Notes: a model not told the origin generated them from the sequence alone. A stretch of 64,000 nucleotides of DNA from Symbiodinium natans (GCA_905221605.1 CAJNDS010002667.1:22252-86251), one strand, 5' to 3'; shown: positions 47,868-59,234, numbered from the stretch's first letter. Translations and numbers: made by a program.

Positions 47868-48086
47868 GGGAGAAACAAAGGCTTGAGATCGAAAAGCCCT
47901 ATCCTAGAAGTTAGTTTGAATCCATGACGTTTAGGATCGAGGTTTCTGAAGTGAAGAAGCTTCGAGTGAAGCTTCGGGCTGTGCATTCCCAAGAGCACTA
48001 CTACCCGCTGCCCAATCTGGCTCCAAAGTGTAATATTCTAGGGCTCCTTGTGATCTAGTAAGGGTTGAGGACTTCAAGCCATGGTA

Positions 48087-48087
48087 G

Positions 48088-48117
<30 letters not shown>
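48087..48117. repeat. (TA)n microsatellite
   Basis: Pure TA dinucleotide run. Confidence 0.95.
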
Positions 48118-48118
<1 letters not shown>

Positions 48119-48214
48119 ACTACCACAAGCACACAACATGTCATAGCACGGTAGACAAGTAAGAAACAGGTAGCACGATTGAATCAACATTGACCAACCA
48201 GCAGCAAGAACATT

Positions 48215-48230
48215 CCCCCCCCCCCCCCCC
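48215..48230. repeat. Poly-C run
   Basis: Sixteen consecutive C. Confidence 0.95.
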
Positions 48231-48565
48231 TCAACAAAAAAAACACTGTTTCACACCCTCAACCAAGCCCTAAATCGCATCAGGCAGCTGTCGCCGGGAT
48301 CTTTTCCGGTGTTGCCTCCAGGCGCAGTGCCGCTTTCACCGCAAGCTGCGCCTCTGGCAGTCTTGGGTGACTTATAGACTCTGAGGGAGAGAAAGCTTTG
48401 CAGGTTGAGGTGGTGGTGTGGCTGGGGAGGAAAAGGGCTCAAGGTGGAGAGACTGAGAAACGAAGCTTCTGAGTCTCGCTTAGGAACTTACGGATGTTGC
48501 GATGAGACTTCGGAATCCAGGGTTGGGGATAGGTGGCGTTGAGCTTGGGTTGCACACTGCAACCC

Positions 48566-48796
48566 TTGAACTTCGATCCACCACTCCTAAACGAAAAACC
48601 GCATGAACCCCATGCGTCGCTGCTTGGGTGCCTGGAGGATGCAGATGAGGTCCTGCTGCGTACCGTAGCCGTACCTTGTCGGATCTCATTTCTGGCGCCC
48701 CTACCTTCAAGCCTTATACCTAAATTCCTAGAAACTCCGAGTATGGTCTGGATTTGTAGCCGTCTATCTGTTCTAGGATTGGTACCTATTCTATAG
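48566..48796 (+). CDS. Weak candidate exon
   Basis: Reads FDPPLLNEKPHEPHASLLGC and LEDADEVLLRTVAVPCRISF in a plus frame that stays open to 48796. Minus frames are open too. No family recognised. Confidence 0.3.
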   Translation: MNFDPPLLNEKPHEPHASLLGCLEDADEVLLRTVAVPCRISFLAPLPSSLIPKFLETPSMVWICSRLSVLGLVPIL

Positions 48797-49020
48797 GGGT
48801 CTACCGGATAATGCATAGACCCCTACCCACCCGTCTACCCTGAGGGGGATAGACCCCTATCTTTAGGGGTCTATCCGGAAACCGACAGGTACCTATACAC
48901 AGGCACCTCCCATAGGTGGGATAGGGGCCTATGCATAGGGGGGGCAGCTCTGGCATAGACCGCTATGCGGGCGATAGACCCCTATCGTTTTAGGATAGGC
49001 CCCTATGCCTACAAACCCCT
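48780..49020. repeat. Left flank of CCTATGCATAGG-type repeats
   Basis: Dense degenerate copies of ATAGACCCCTAT and ATAGGGGCCTATGCATAGGG, in both orientations because the core is palindromic, plus ATCCGGAAACCGACAGGTACC. They adjoin the CCCTAAA block. Confidence 0.85.
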
Positions 49021-49490
49021 AATCCCTAAACCCCCAAAAACACTCTAAACCCTGAACCCTAAAAACCCGAAGCCCTAAACCCTAAAAAATCTCCAAACCC
49101 TGAAAAAATCTAAAACCCTTAAGACCCATAACTAAACCCTAAAAAACCCTCCGCCTAAGCCCTAAATGCCTAAACGCTGAACACCCCTAAGCCCTAAAAC
49201 CCAAAACGCCCTAAGCCCTAAACCCTAAAAATCCCTGAGCCCTAAACCCCAAAAACCCTAAACCCTAAACCCTAAAAACTCCTAAGCCCTAAACCCTAAA
49301 AGGCCCTAAACTTTAAAACCCTAAACCCTAAACCCGAAAAGCCCTGAACCCTGAAAACCCGTGAGCCCTAAACCCCAAAATACCCAAACCCTAAAAACCC
49401 TCAGCTGCAAACCCCAAAAACCCTAAACCCAAAAAACCCGGAAGTTTTTGACTTTAATAAACCCTAAACACTAAAAGCCTTAAGCCCTAA
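49010..49490 (-). repeat. Degenerate interstitial telomere-like (CCCTAAA)n block
   Basis: About 480 bp of CCCTAAA, CCCTAAAAA and CCCTGAACC variants on the plus strand, i.e. TTTAGGG on the minus strand. The unit matches the plant/dinoflagellate telomere repeat. Spacing is irregular (7-12 bp), so this is an old or mutated array, not an active telomere. Confidence 0.9.
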
Positions 49491-49499
49491 AATGAGAGC

Positions 49500-49770
49500 A
49501 TGGATTGACATGGCATAGGGGCACATAGGAAACCCGGATGAAGGCAGTAGAGCCGATGGAAAAATGCATAGGGGCCTATGCGACATAGGGGGTGGTATAG
49601 GTATGGATAGGGTCTATGCATAGGGGTCTAGGGCAAAAGGGGTAGGGTATATGCATAGGGGTCTATAGGAAAGGGGACAGGGCCTATGCATGGGGTCTGG
49701 CATGCTGAGGTTGGCGGCATAGGCTTAGGTACCTATCCGAAAACCATAGGGTCTAAATGGGGGTCTATCG
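49500..49770. repeat. Right flank of CCTATGCATAGG-type repeats
   Basis: Multiple copies of TATGCATAGGGGTCTAT and related forms, with GGTACCTATCCGAAAACC near 49726 echoing the left flank in the same orientation. Confidence 0.85.
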
Positions 49771-50358
49771 ACGTCTATCATAGACAGCTACCAAATACGA
49801 CTATCTTCGAAACTTGCGGCCACATGCCGTGCCTGAAAAACCCTTGGCGCTCTGCTTCAAAAGTTCAGCATCGCGCCTAGCAGACCTCTAAATCCGCAGG
49901 TGCCCCAAACATATTTAGGCCTCAAGGAGTTTAAGGCAACATCACTTCGGCGGTCCAAGCGCAAATCGCAAAGTCTTTCGACTTCGCATTTCGGGCTGTA
50001 GGGGTCAGAGCGGTTTTTGACCTATCGATTCAGGCTTTAAAGGTCATTGGCACTCACGGACCTTCCGCCCAGGGCGCTGCAGGCGACCAAAGATGGCATA
50101 CCACAGCACCCCGACGCTCCTTGATTCGAGAGTTGACTTAGGATTTGAGTTTTTTAGGACTTTGAGCTGGAAGCTTCAGGGACCAGACCTCAAGATTGAT
50201 TTTATCAGCTCATGCACTTGCCTGCACTTGCAACTCCTTGAACCTGCACCCGAATTTGTTTTCGAAGGCTGCAGCAGCAAAAAGAACGTATCAACAGCCT
50301 CAGTCTTGAAAAGAGCGCTTGCCCGATCTGAAGCATCGAAGGCACATAGTGTACAGGG

Positions 50359-50628
50359 TCATGCTGATGCCGAACCTCGGGCGGTCGCAAGGTTTTTATC
50401 GTTTACTGTTGGGGACTTGACGGCATTCAGCTTACGCAGGGTGCAGGGCTGCTGCTGCTCCACTTGGACTTCGGACGCGGTCAAGCTTGATTGCAGTTCT
50501 TCTTGGCGAAGGTCAAAGTTGGGAAGGCCCCAAGTTGTCGTCTCAGTAGATGACAGAATGAGGAGCCGGTGCTTTCGAACGGTTGCAAAAGCCTGGTAGG
50601 CACTACTGCACTGAAACCTCGACCTCAA
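50359..50628 (-). CDS. Candidate coding frame, unknown protein
   Basis: Reads AYQAFATVRKHRLLILSSTE, GLPNFDLRQEELQSSLTASE and QVEQQQPCTLRKLNAVKSPT before a TGA at 50359-50361. About two thirds of codons end in G or C and the composition is natural. The plus strand carries a 168-codon ATG frame (50093-50599) that is Cys/Ser/Arg-rich and looks more like a shadow, but it cannot be excluded. No family recognised. Confidence 0.4.
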   Translation of the reverse strand: MRSRFQCSSAYQAFATVRKHRLLILSSTETTTWGLPNFDLRQEELQSSLTASEVQVEQQQPCTLRKLNAVKSPTVNDKNLATARGSASA

Positions 50629-51578
50629 CGTCCTTCACGTAAGCCTGGGGGCAGCTTCAGGCTGAAGTCGTGCCGAACACAAACATGCTCCAACCGCAAG
50701 CGCAGGACTTTGCACCAGGTGTGAAGTCAGCAGCTTACAGGTGCATCAAAACCTGAGGGTTGGGCATCCCTAAGCCCTAAGCAATGCTGAAAATGAAAAG
50801 CGTTTTTGAGAAAACAAGAAAAACGTTTCAAAACATGTGCCTTTTGTGAGTGCCGACATTTTTTGCCCCGAAGCTTCAACTAAACACTTATAAATCCAAG
50901 AAAGTCTAAGCCCCAAATGTCTCAACCCAATCGATCCCCCAACGCAGCCCCGCCGCTGGAGCATGGAGGAGATCTCCGGGATATCCGATGAAGAGAAAAC
51001 CATAGAAGCAGACACGATGCCACCGAGGGCCTCTCGAACACCTGAAAGTGTTGGTTCAATGGTTGAGAAAAGCTGTGGGGTTCGGACAGACTACGACTTG
51101 GGTGCGTCGGGGGGTACATTCGCAAACTCTTACGGCTTAAAGGGGCTTTCTGGCAGGGCCCCCAAAGGCTGGCCTGCAATGTTGCGGAAAAAAGGTTTCG
51201 AGGTATCCCTGAGAATCCGGGAGCCTATGTCTTTCCTCAATCTGCCCACGCGTACCCACACCAAGTGGATGATGAACTTCTGCTAAGGTTCCCATGATGA
51301 GGCCGGCTGTGACATTGACCCCTACCTCAGTTGCGTACCATGGTTCCAGGAAGATCAGACCACTTCCAGCCTTCACACTTCGGGGCTCAGACTTTACGCA
51401 CAACCATGCAGCCTCTTTAAGCACCTAAGCCTGGAATATCCAAAGCTTGAACTCAAGCTGGCCAAGGATCAGCACCCCAGTCCGGGGGCCCAGAGCTATG
51501 GTCTCGTCCCTGAACGGGGTTGAGGGGTTCTGGGGGTAGGGTCTGCTATGTTGTTCACTAGTTTTTGCAAGCTTTTTT

Positions 51579-51860
51579 ATGGAGTTTGGGCTCCAGGAAC
51601 TTTGTTCTCTCGGATTCCTGAACTTTTGTCGGGACCTGTGCGTGTCTGTTGAGGTCGGGGCAACCGTCAGTTTTAGAGCAGATACATACGGGCTGTCCTC
51701 CCTACAGCTGCAAGTGTTCTATGGCGTGGTCTCACGCCCTTTTGACTGTGCTTTGATGAAGTCTGGATTTCTTGAGAAAGCTTCCATGATTTACTGGAAG
51801 CTTTCACAAGTTCAGAAAATATGCTTCTGGGCTTGCACAGGGGTTCCATCTGGCATATGA
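51579..51860 (+). CDS. Candidate ORF from ATG, 93 codons
   Basis: ATG at 51579; reads MEFGLQELCSLGFLNFCRDL, VSFRADTYGLSSLQLQVFYG and EKASMIYWKLSQVQKICFWA before a TGA. Hydrophobic and aromatic-rich, possibly membrane-associated. No family recognised. Confidence 0.3.
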   Translation: MEFGLQELCSLGFLNFCRDLCVSVEVGATVSFRADTYGLSSLQLQVFYGVVSRPFDCALMKSGFLEKASMIYWKLSQVQKICFWACTGVPSGI

Positions 51861-52152
51861 AAACTGTCGGCCAACTGTTTGTAGGATCTTGGAGCGTTCG
51901 TTTAGCCATTTAAAGGTGGCCTTGAGCGATTTTAAATGCATTCTGCAGTTCCATGGTTCTGGCAGGTGTGACTCCCTTCAAACCCGAGACCCGAAACCCT
52001 AAACCCAGCTGTGTTCTTGTTTGACTGCGCGGGCTGCGTGCAGGCCATGGCTACTCGGCCTGGAGCGGAAGGCACTCTGACCAAAGCGGCAGGAAGCCAA
52101 AACCTCGGGGCACTCAGCTCTGGGCTCCCTTGTGCTCTCCCTGAACTGTGAT

Positions 52153-52274
52153 ATGCATACATATATATATATATATATGTGTGTGTCTCTCTCTCTATTA
52201 TATACATATTTATGTGTATATTGTATAGTATATGATATGACGGTATATTATATAGATTTTATATGCTATATATG

Positions 52275-52312
<38 letters not shown>

Positions 52313-52386
52313 ATGATCCTATTTTGCTGTCTTCTGTAAAATTATATGATATGATATTTTATTATGTTCTGGATGTAGATTGAAGA
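52153..52386. repeat. A+T-rich (TA)n island
   Basis: TA and TG/TC dinucleotide runs at 52157-52196 and 52263-52312 within a 230 bp A+T-rich stretch. The 83-codon frame through it is an artefact of the repeat. Confidence 0.9.
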
Positions 52387-52638
52387 TTCAAGCTTGAGGG
52401 TGGAGCTTGAGGCTTGAAGGCATGTAAGTGAAGGAGTCAAAGGGGCCCAGGTGGGTGAAGACCACATCTCGTAAGTAGGGTTGGGGGTTGCGAGGGGTGT
52501 CATTCTTTGAAGTTTATGGATTCTGTTCGGGGTCGCTCAGGGCAGGGCTTGCACTAAGGCGCCTGTGTTCAGGAAGGGTTTGGCAGCCCGAACCGTTGTG
52601 GCGCAAATGTATGTGATCGCACTCCATCTACAAACTTC

Positions 52639-52887
52639 CTACAAGCTTCCCCAGAGCAGAACCCAGCTCAAAACCTGCAGCCGGAAAGGGTCTACAATGC
52701 GCGCAGGCTCCTGCACAGACACCAAGGTGGACCTCACAGGCTGTAATCTCTCCTCTGTTACGGGTACAGGGCTGCTGATGCTGCATGTCCGGAGGGCCGC
52801 AAAACTGCCGCTTTTGTCGGCGCTTCTTCGGCCGATGTGGGCTGCCTGGAAGCCTTGGGGGGGTCTTGCGCGTGCTTCATGGAACAA
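52639..52887 (-). CDS. Candidate coding frame, strand undecided
   Basis: The minus strand reads PPQGFQAAHIGRRSADKSGS and VPVTEERLQPVRSTLVSVQE with about three quarters of codons ending in G or C. Plus frames (52565-53059; 52785-53015) are also open. No family recognised. Confidence 0.3.
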   Translation of the reverse strand: MFHEARARPPQGFQAAHIGRRSADKSGSFAALRTCSISSPVPVTEERLQPVRSTLVSVQEPARIVDPFRLQVLSWVLLWGSL

Positions 52888-54863
52888 GGTTTTCAGATGG
52901 GCCTGGTTTTCTACAGGGTTGGTGTGGGCGCGGAGGAGGCCAGGGAGGGAGGGAGGAGGGGAGAGAAGTCCAGAGACTTATCAATTATTTACTATTTATT
53001 CACGGTTTTTTTTGATTGGGGACAGCCCCTGGACCATTTTCTGCAGCTCCCAGTGCTAGTTCTTCTCGGAGCCCAGAGTTCTGAACAATTTAAACACTAG
53101 GGGGGGGGGCAGTTGCGGGTTTCAGAATCCGAGGTTGATCTTAAACCCGACATGGGACAGAAGGTTCGAGGGGTTGTTTTTGGTCTGAGGGGGGGTTTTG
53201 GGAGCTTAGTTCGGGTCTTGGGACTCTAAGGGGGGTTTAGCATACGGTTTTTCGGCTCGGAATTGGTTCTGTAGTCAAGGTCGGTGTCGGCGATTTTGCG
53301 ACTTGTCGTTGCTTTGAGAGCGCAAAAAGTTTCGCTTAAGACTTCAGCTACAGCTCAAGCTACAGCGCGCCTCGAGATCATTCTCCAACGTTCACCCCTC
53401 AATCCGTCTCGAGTTCAATATGCAGCCGTGTTGATTCAGGTTCGGGCCTCAAAGTTAGCAGCCTTCAGCCAACAATACCAGGCGAAACCCCACAGAAGAA
53501 TGTAAGCAAAAAAACGCCGCCGATGTACACCCTGCAAACATTTCTCAGCCACAAAGGCTAATGCAAACCTCAGCTTACGGTTTGCTCAAAGACAGCACCC
53601 TCGGCTTCGAGCCCCAGCCCAGTGACAGCGGGGCAGTGCCAAGGTCGTAGGACACTCCCCGGTGAGGCACATCTTCTAGGGCCGTGGGTGTAGCCATGGC
53701 AGCCACAGGTCGTGGAAAGCATTCGGAGTTCAGGTTTCGTGTTCAGGGCTTGATTTTTGCTTTAGGTTTGGAGGTGGCCACCGTTGCAGGTGCCGAGATT
53801 GCTTCGCCTGCTTGTTTAGGAACCTCAGGGATATGCCAGAGGGCAACAGTCAAACCATGATCCCCTTTGCCACATGTACAGATTTATTTTGATGAAGATT
53901 GAGAGCAAATGTTTCAGCCGGGTGCACGACGATTTCGATCCCAGATGTATTGCCATGCCCTTGGGATGCGCTTGTCCTTCATCAGGCCTAGGAGCACACC
54001 ATTGCACATCTCTGACTGCAAGCCTCACACAATGGCTGCTGGCGAGAGTTCATGGGGAGAGGGGAGGTTGGGCTAGCACAAGTTGGGGATTGAGTTTTTT
54101 GCACAGTTTATAATGCGAAGGAGCCATGCTATTTATTTAACCTTCCCGGTATCGTTGAAATTCCGTCAAAAGATATTTGGGACTCCGGCAATCACTTTCG
54201 CTTTGGAAGAAACATCACAAGTGGCCAACAGTTGGTGGCATATGCAAAATTTTAAAAAGCCTGTGTGCAGTTTGGACCTTGCAGGTGCTTTGCCAAATCA
54301 GCTCACAGAGGGTGTCGAGCTTAGCTTGGCTACAAAGTGACTACCGTTGCCTGCAGAAGGAGAGCATTTTCTAACAATTCCCGGATTCTTCTTCTGGGTT
54401 CCCCTGCCCGCAGCCCTTCCGCGAAGCCCTCCTGGACGACGAGGTGGTCCTGCTTGGGCAGCTGGAAGGCTTCTAGTTGGAGGCTTTGTCTGCCAGAGTT
54501 GCTTCTTCACGTTCAGGGTGAGTCATTCTGAGTTATTCCCCCGCCATGCCCGGCCCTTTCCGAAAGGGACACGGAGCCTCTTTGGTCTCTAGGGCCCCCT
54601 ACTTAGGGTCTGGAAGATGTGTGCTCCTCTCCAGAAGCTGCGATACTTGTGTCTCATGTTTTCGCATTTGTCTCAGCCGGACATGAGCGCCTGCGAAAAT
54701 TTTTGCGACACCGACATCTGGCCGTTTCTTTCAGCCCTTCATGACTTCTCGTGAAGTAGGACTGTGCACATTCTTGCGTGCACCGACGACCTGACACTGT
54801 GTGACGTCTTGTTCCTTTCCCTGTTTTCTGCGCACACGTTTCTGCCTAGAATCGCGCTCCCAC
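52888..54863. other. No gene supported
   Basis: G-rich stretches near 52945-52970 and 53101-53110, and short frames only. A plus frame at 54083-54340 is A+T-leaning and unconvincing. Confidence 0.4.
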
Positions 54864-54975
54864 CAGTCCCGCTGCGTCCACAGTGCTGTCGCTGGAGTGC
54901 TGCGCGCGTCTCTGCTCGAAATCGTTGTTGGGCAGCACCAAGCGAAGCATACTGTCCAGCATTCCGGACGCTGAC
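54864..54975 (-). CDS. Candidate 112 bp internal exon
   Basis: Between a pyrimidine-poor acceptor (TTGTTGTGGAG, exon from 54975) and a donor (GGACTG|GTGGGA, exon to 54864). The best frame reads SASGMLDSMLRLVLPNNDFE and QRRAQHSSDSTVDAAGL, with about three quarters of codons ending in G or C. A longer minus frame (54739-55089: VRNAGQYASLGAAQQRFRAE) overlaps in another register, so the frame is not certain. Confidence 0.35.
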
Positions 54976-56221
54976 CTCCACAACAAATACATTATAAAAT
55001 GCATGATAGTAAACCCCAAACTGCAAGCTCCTGAACGGTAAAAGCTTGAGCCTCAAGCCTACACTTTGACGTCGAACAGTCATGAGCACGGGTGTGCTTC
55101 ACCAGCCTTTAGCATGGTTTCAAAATTCTACGCGACGCGCAAAATTGCACGGGGTAGTCTCCGGAGCCCGTCCAGGTCCACTTTTGGGGCCTCAGCGACG
55201 TTTTGATTCAGGGTGCCAATACCACAATCCTCACTGCCGGCATTTTTGGTGCTTGGTTTGCGTGTAAGATGCGGTGACCCGAGCGGTTCTGCAGGGTTCA
55301 GGGGTTGTCGTTCATGCGCAACTCCGTTTGCTGACAAAAAGGCACGGGCCAGGAAACAACAAAAAAGAAACGCCAAAATGCAACACAAGGAACTGCACGT
55401 TGTATCAGTCTGTTATCAACATTTTCAGGCGGCTTAACCTTGGTCCGATGTCCTCAAAACTCTTGTCGAAGCCCTTCTCGCCAGCTGACAGAGTGCCCCC
55501 AACTGGGCGGTGGGATGGGACAGCTTGAGGCTTTGATGTTGCCAGAGCTGGCTTTTCAGACATTCTACTCCAAAAGGTCCTTTAAACAAAATCAAAATAC
55601 CCCAAAAAACCAAACTTTTAGAGGTCCGGGTTGAATCAGGGATGCTTGTGTGCTTACAGCTAAACCTTGAATTAAATGAAGGCCAAACCTGTTAATTAAT
55701 CCCTGAAAGATGAAGGGCACAGTCCATCGCCCTGAATCTGCAACCCCGGCATAAATCCTACACAACCCTTTGTGCAAACTCAATGTGTTCAGACGGGGAA
55801 GGTGGGTAGATGTGGGTAGCTTCGGCCCCAGCGCACCAGCGTCCGCAGCAAACGGGTGGCCGCGAGCTGTACCAGCCGGTGCTGCGGAAAAGCCCTGCAG
55901 CCGGCAGGATGTTTTGGTCAAAGCTCTCGGCCAGAAACTCTGAGAGCTAAACTGTTGAACCGGTTCAAGACTCAAGAGCCTTTGCAAGAGACTTTGCAAA
56001 ACTGTCACTCAGGGCCCAACAGAGCAAATATGACCCGAGACCTAACAAACACAAACCGGATGAGGGCAAACATGAAACAACTTGCAGCTGACACGAACAA
56101 GATAGGGGCCACACTGCTGCAGCTACCTTACAAGCAACAACCAGCAACCAACAACAGGACAGAAACAAAACCGCAATTGGTAGCAACCTTACCAGTAGCA
56201 ACCAGTAGCAAGCTTACCAGT

Positions 56222-56296
56222 AGCAGCAGCAGCAGCAGCAGCCGCCGCCGCCGCCGCCGCAGCAGCTGCAGCTGCAGCAGCTGCAGCTGCAGCAGC
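56222..56296. repeat. (CAG)n, (CCG)n and (CAGCTG)n trinucleotide tracts
   Basis: CAG units to 56241, CCG units to about 56260, then CAGCTG hexamers. On the minus strand one frame reads as a poly-alanine run that follows the candidate coding region upstream. Confidence 0.95.
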
Positions 56297-56299
56297 CAC

Positions 56300-56919
56300 C
56301 AGCAAAAGTAGGATAGAAGCTCCAGGACGTTGTTGAACTCGAAGGCAGCCGCCAAAAGCGCACGCGATGCAAATGCGTGCACAGTGGACGCTGCGGTATG
56401 AATTGGGGATCTTGGAGCAGAGCTTCCGAAACATGAAGCCCTGGGTGAGGAGTTTCAGCTTTCGGGTCCTAGCCACGAGTGAGGCCTGGACATGCCTGGA
56501 CTACACACTGTCCACCAAGCCGCCCAGTTCCCTAAACTCTGGAATCTGCCTTGCCTTCGAAACTCTCCTAAAGGCAACTTCCCTTGCAAAACCCGTTTCT
56601 GCCTGTGAAACTTTTCCCTTGGGCCTCAGTGCCCGCAACAGCAGGTCTGCAAGGCCCATGGCATTGGCCAGGTGGACTTGGGGACTGGGACCTGGCTTCA
56701 CGGAATTGCGCAGGACGAGGAAGTTTCCGACTTGGGTCATGAGCTGCCTATACGGGGGTAGAAGAAATTAAGTTACTGTAATGCTCCCACGAGCCCAGCA
56801 TTGTAGCGTTTCTTTGCTGGCACTCAAGGCGGACTCAACCGTTGGCACAAAATCTGGTGTTACATGCTTCTTCAGGGCTTTTGGTAAAGCGGATTTCAGG
56901 CTTGAAGGCTGTGCAGAAT
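56300..56919 (-). CDS. Coding region with two in-frame stops or tiny introns
   Basis: After an excellent acceptor (CTCCTTTCCTCGTAG, exon from 56919) the minus strand reads SAQPSSLKSALPKALKKHVT, ESALSASKETLQCWARGSIT, then (56743 on) LMTQVGNFLVLRNSVKPG and QVHLANAMGLADLLLRALRP, and after 56500 TRKLKLLTQGFMFRKLCSK, all in one register. Two stops interrupt it: TAA inside 56744-56776 and TAG at 56501-56503. Removing 33 nt (GTAACT...GGCAG) and 54 nt (GCAAGG...TGTAG) would restore the frame, but introns this short would be unusual. Otherwise it is a pseudogene. It may be the 3' continuation of the membrane-protein gene at 57.3-58.7 kb. Third positions are G/C-rich. No family recognised. Confidence 0.45.
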
Positions 56920-57300
56920 CTACGAGGAAAGGAGGGAGGGTGCAGGATGTTCAGCCCCACATCTGAATTCCGGATTCGTAGGCAAACAGAGGACCGCCTT
57001 CACGAACCACCCCTCCCCCTGATGCCTGCAAGCGCTCATGAACCTAGCCACGAATAAGAAAGACCCTTGTCAATGCTACGCGACACTGAGAGTCACCTCC
57101 TGGTAGCGGGTTGCCGAGAAGGTTTTGCAACAACACGAAGGCTTCCACCTCTTTTGGGCTAACAGGCTGTGTGTGGGCCTTTGGCGTTTCACATCTCTCG
57201 GGTTCTTGAGATTTATTTGGGCTCTAGAACTTGAGAGCTTCGGGGCTTCAAGGCTTGGGTGCTTGGTGCCTGTAAGGTCTCTGCTCAGCATCTATGTGAG

Positions 57301-58729
57301 TTAACGATCTGCGACTTTTTTTACAAAGCAGATTGCGCTTTGTGGGTTTGTCGGGTTTGTGGGCTTGGTGGGGTTTGCGGGGTTTGCTCTCGTTGGGCGA
57401 AAGGAAGGAAGGCTTGGGCTTCCTCGGTTCGAGGCGGCAAGGTGTCCGTTCGGGGGTGCAGCTTGCTGCGGCTTGCCTGCGGTTTGCCTGCGGTTTGCCT
57501 GGGCTGCTGGGACCTCAACACCAACAAATCGAGCCTGGACATCGCCATCGTTGGGATGAAGCTCGAGGGAAGCGATGGCCGCTTCAATTCCTGGCGTCAT
57601 GCAAGCCCTAACAGCTGTCACAAAGCTAGCAACCAAAAACCACAAGACCCAAGCCAGCCTTAAACCAGGAATCTCACACGTTTTTAAGGAACAGGGCAGC
57701 CTAGCTTAGGATCTCAGCTCCATGACGACAACGAAGCGACACTTCGACACAACCGGTGCTGCGAATGGTCACTGGCACATCTTGACAGTCACAACCAATT
57801 AACCCAAAATGCGAAAACAATCCAACAGTGTTTTTTCATCTTGCATCTTCATCAATGTTGCAGGACGTATTGGCACAAGTTCGTGCACCGAGTTCATGAG
57901 GGGTTGCAAGAGTCGCTGCTTTTTCGCACCTCCAGAGAAGCAATCTAGCTGCCGAAAGGACTGCGCAGTCATTGAATTGAAATTTTGGAGCAGTCACAAC
58001 GCTTTGCGTGTCCACAGGGCACACATGACCGGTGCGCCTGAGACAAAAGCTGCCGGCGTTTTTCAGTCCAATGGCGACTGCGAGTAATGCCAAAAACAGG
58101 GTCACCAAAGGAGCGGAGCATAGTGGAGCTGTTGCAATTACGCCCAAAGCAGAGCAAGTGCCCTTCCTTCATGCGCTTTCCGACCCTCTAGTTGTGCCGC
58201 TTCCCTGTGCTGCATGTGGGAAGCTTAGAGTGGGTTTAGTTTTGGTCTTTGGGAATGAGGCCCTTTTAGCAGCACCTTCGTGCGCTTGTGCATCATCCTG
58301 GTGGTTCCCAAGACCTTCAAGACGTTTTTCTAAAGCAAAGAAGCACCCAGCCGGAAGTGTCCAAACTAAAAGCCTCAAGCACCACTGAAAGAAAGAACGA
58401 ACTAAACACCTAAGAAATCCCTCAACCAAAGCAAGGCCCCCAGGCCTCCTTCATCAAGGACCAGGGCCTGGCTGGGAAGATGCAGGTCCGAGTGGGGCTT
58501 GCGAGGGCTCGCTCTGGATCGGGATGGTTTGGCTACGGGTTCTGGTATTGTTGTGGATTTGGAGTCTGGGACCTGCAGAGACATCAACGAGCCCTTGTAC
58601 AGGCACGAAGCTTCATCCTCGCAGGAAATCAGCTCAGCAGGGAAGACCCTCCGCTCTGCCTGAGGCTTCCAGAAGCCCATGTATCGTGCGCAGTATACAA
58701 ACGTAAGGTTTACAAAAACCAAAAGCCGC
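57301..58729 (-). CDS. Four-exon gene fragment, multi-pass membrane protein
   Basis: Exons 58573-58729, 58276-58384, 57930-58128 and 57301-57625 join in frame. Introns are GTCCCA...TTTCAG (188 bp), GTGCTG...AACAG (147 bp) and GTGCGA...GCTAG (304 bp). The model gives about 262 residues to a TAA at 57301; the 5' end is missing. It reads LLVFVNLTFVYCARYMGFW (possible TM), AERRVFPAELISCEDEASC, WCLRLLVWTLPAGCFFALEK (hydrophobic), APLVTLFLALLAVAIGL (clear TM), then MTPGIEAAIASLELHPNDGD and a Pro/Asn/Thr-rich tail. The exon 1 coding part is strongly G/C in third positions. Exon 4 could instead end at about 57520 and splice on to the coding region at 56.9 kb. A possible upstream exon is at 59048-59234. 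No family recognised; probably an integral membrane protein. Confidence 0.5.
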
Positions 58730-59047
58730 CTAAGGCTCTGAGGACATCTTCAGGGTTTAAGGTTTGCCCTAAGGTCAACGACCCAGAGGTTTGACATCTC
58801 AAGTCCAGTCAAGTCCCTGCCTGGAACTCATCTCCGTCTGCCGCGATGCTTGCGAGAAGGGAGGATGTGGCCTTGAATCCGGGAAGGCCGTTTGGAGACA
58901 GGGGAGGCTCGAGCGTTGAGTTAACGGGCTTTTGCTAGAGGGTGCAGATTGAATTGCTCGAGTTGCAACCCACAGATCCGATGTGGGGTTTCGTGTGTAG
59001 ACCCTTGAGCTGGTAGGGCCAGCCAAGAGACACAGGAAAATAGCCAC

Positions 59048-59234
59048 CTGCTGAAAATCCCGCCCTTCCGAAACTCGTCTCACCAGATGCTTCAGGCGCC
59101 AGGTCCCGGCAGCCCTTTGCCAAACCAGCCTGAAACCCTGGCGATTGTCTCTCAAGCCTCCCAAAACAACCTCCAAGGAGGCCCTCAAGCTCGTGGGACC
59201 CAGGCTGCATGGAGCCCCGGAGCAACTTGGCCAT
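59048..59234 (-). CDS. Candidate exon upstream of the membrane-protein gene
   Basis: From an ATG at 59234 one frame reads MAKLLRGSMQPGSHELEGLL and PGFQAGLAKGCRDLAPEASG to a donor (AGCAG|GTGGCT at 59048/59047). A second minus frame (58799-59248) is equally open. Phase does not settle whether it joins the exon at 58729. Confidence 0.3.

Noticed and set aside
50093-50599. 168-codon plus-strand ATG frame
   Set aside because: Its 3' half overlaps a minus-strand frame with better composition and third-position bias. Not listed as a separate gene, though it cannot be fully excluded.
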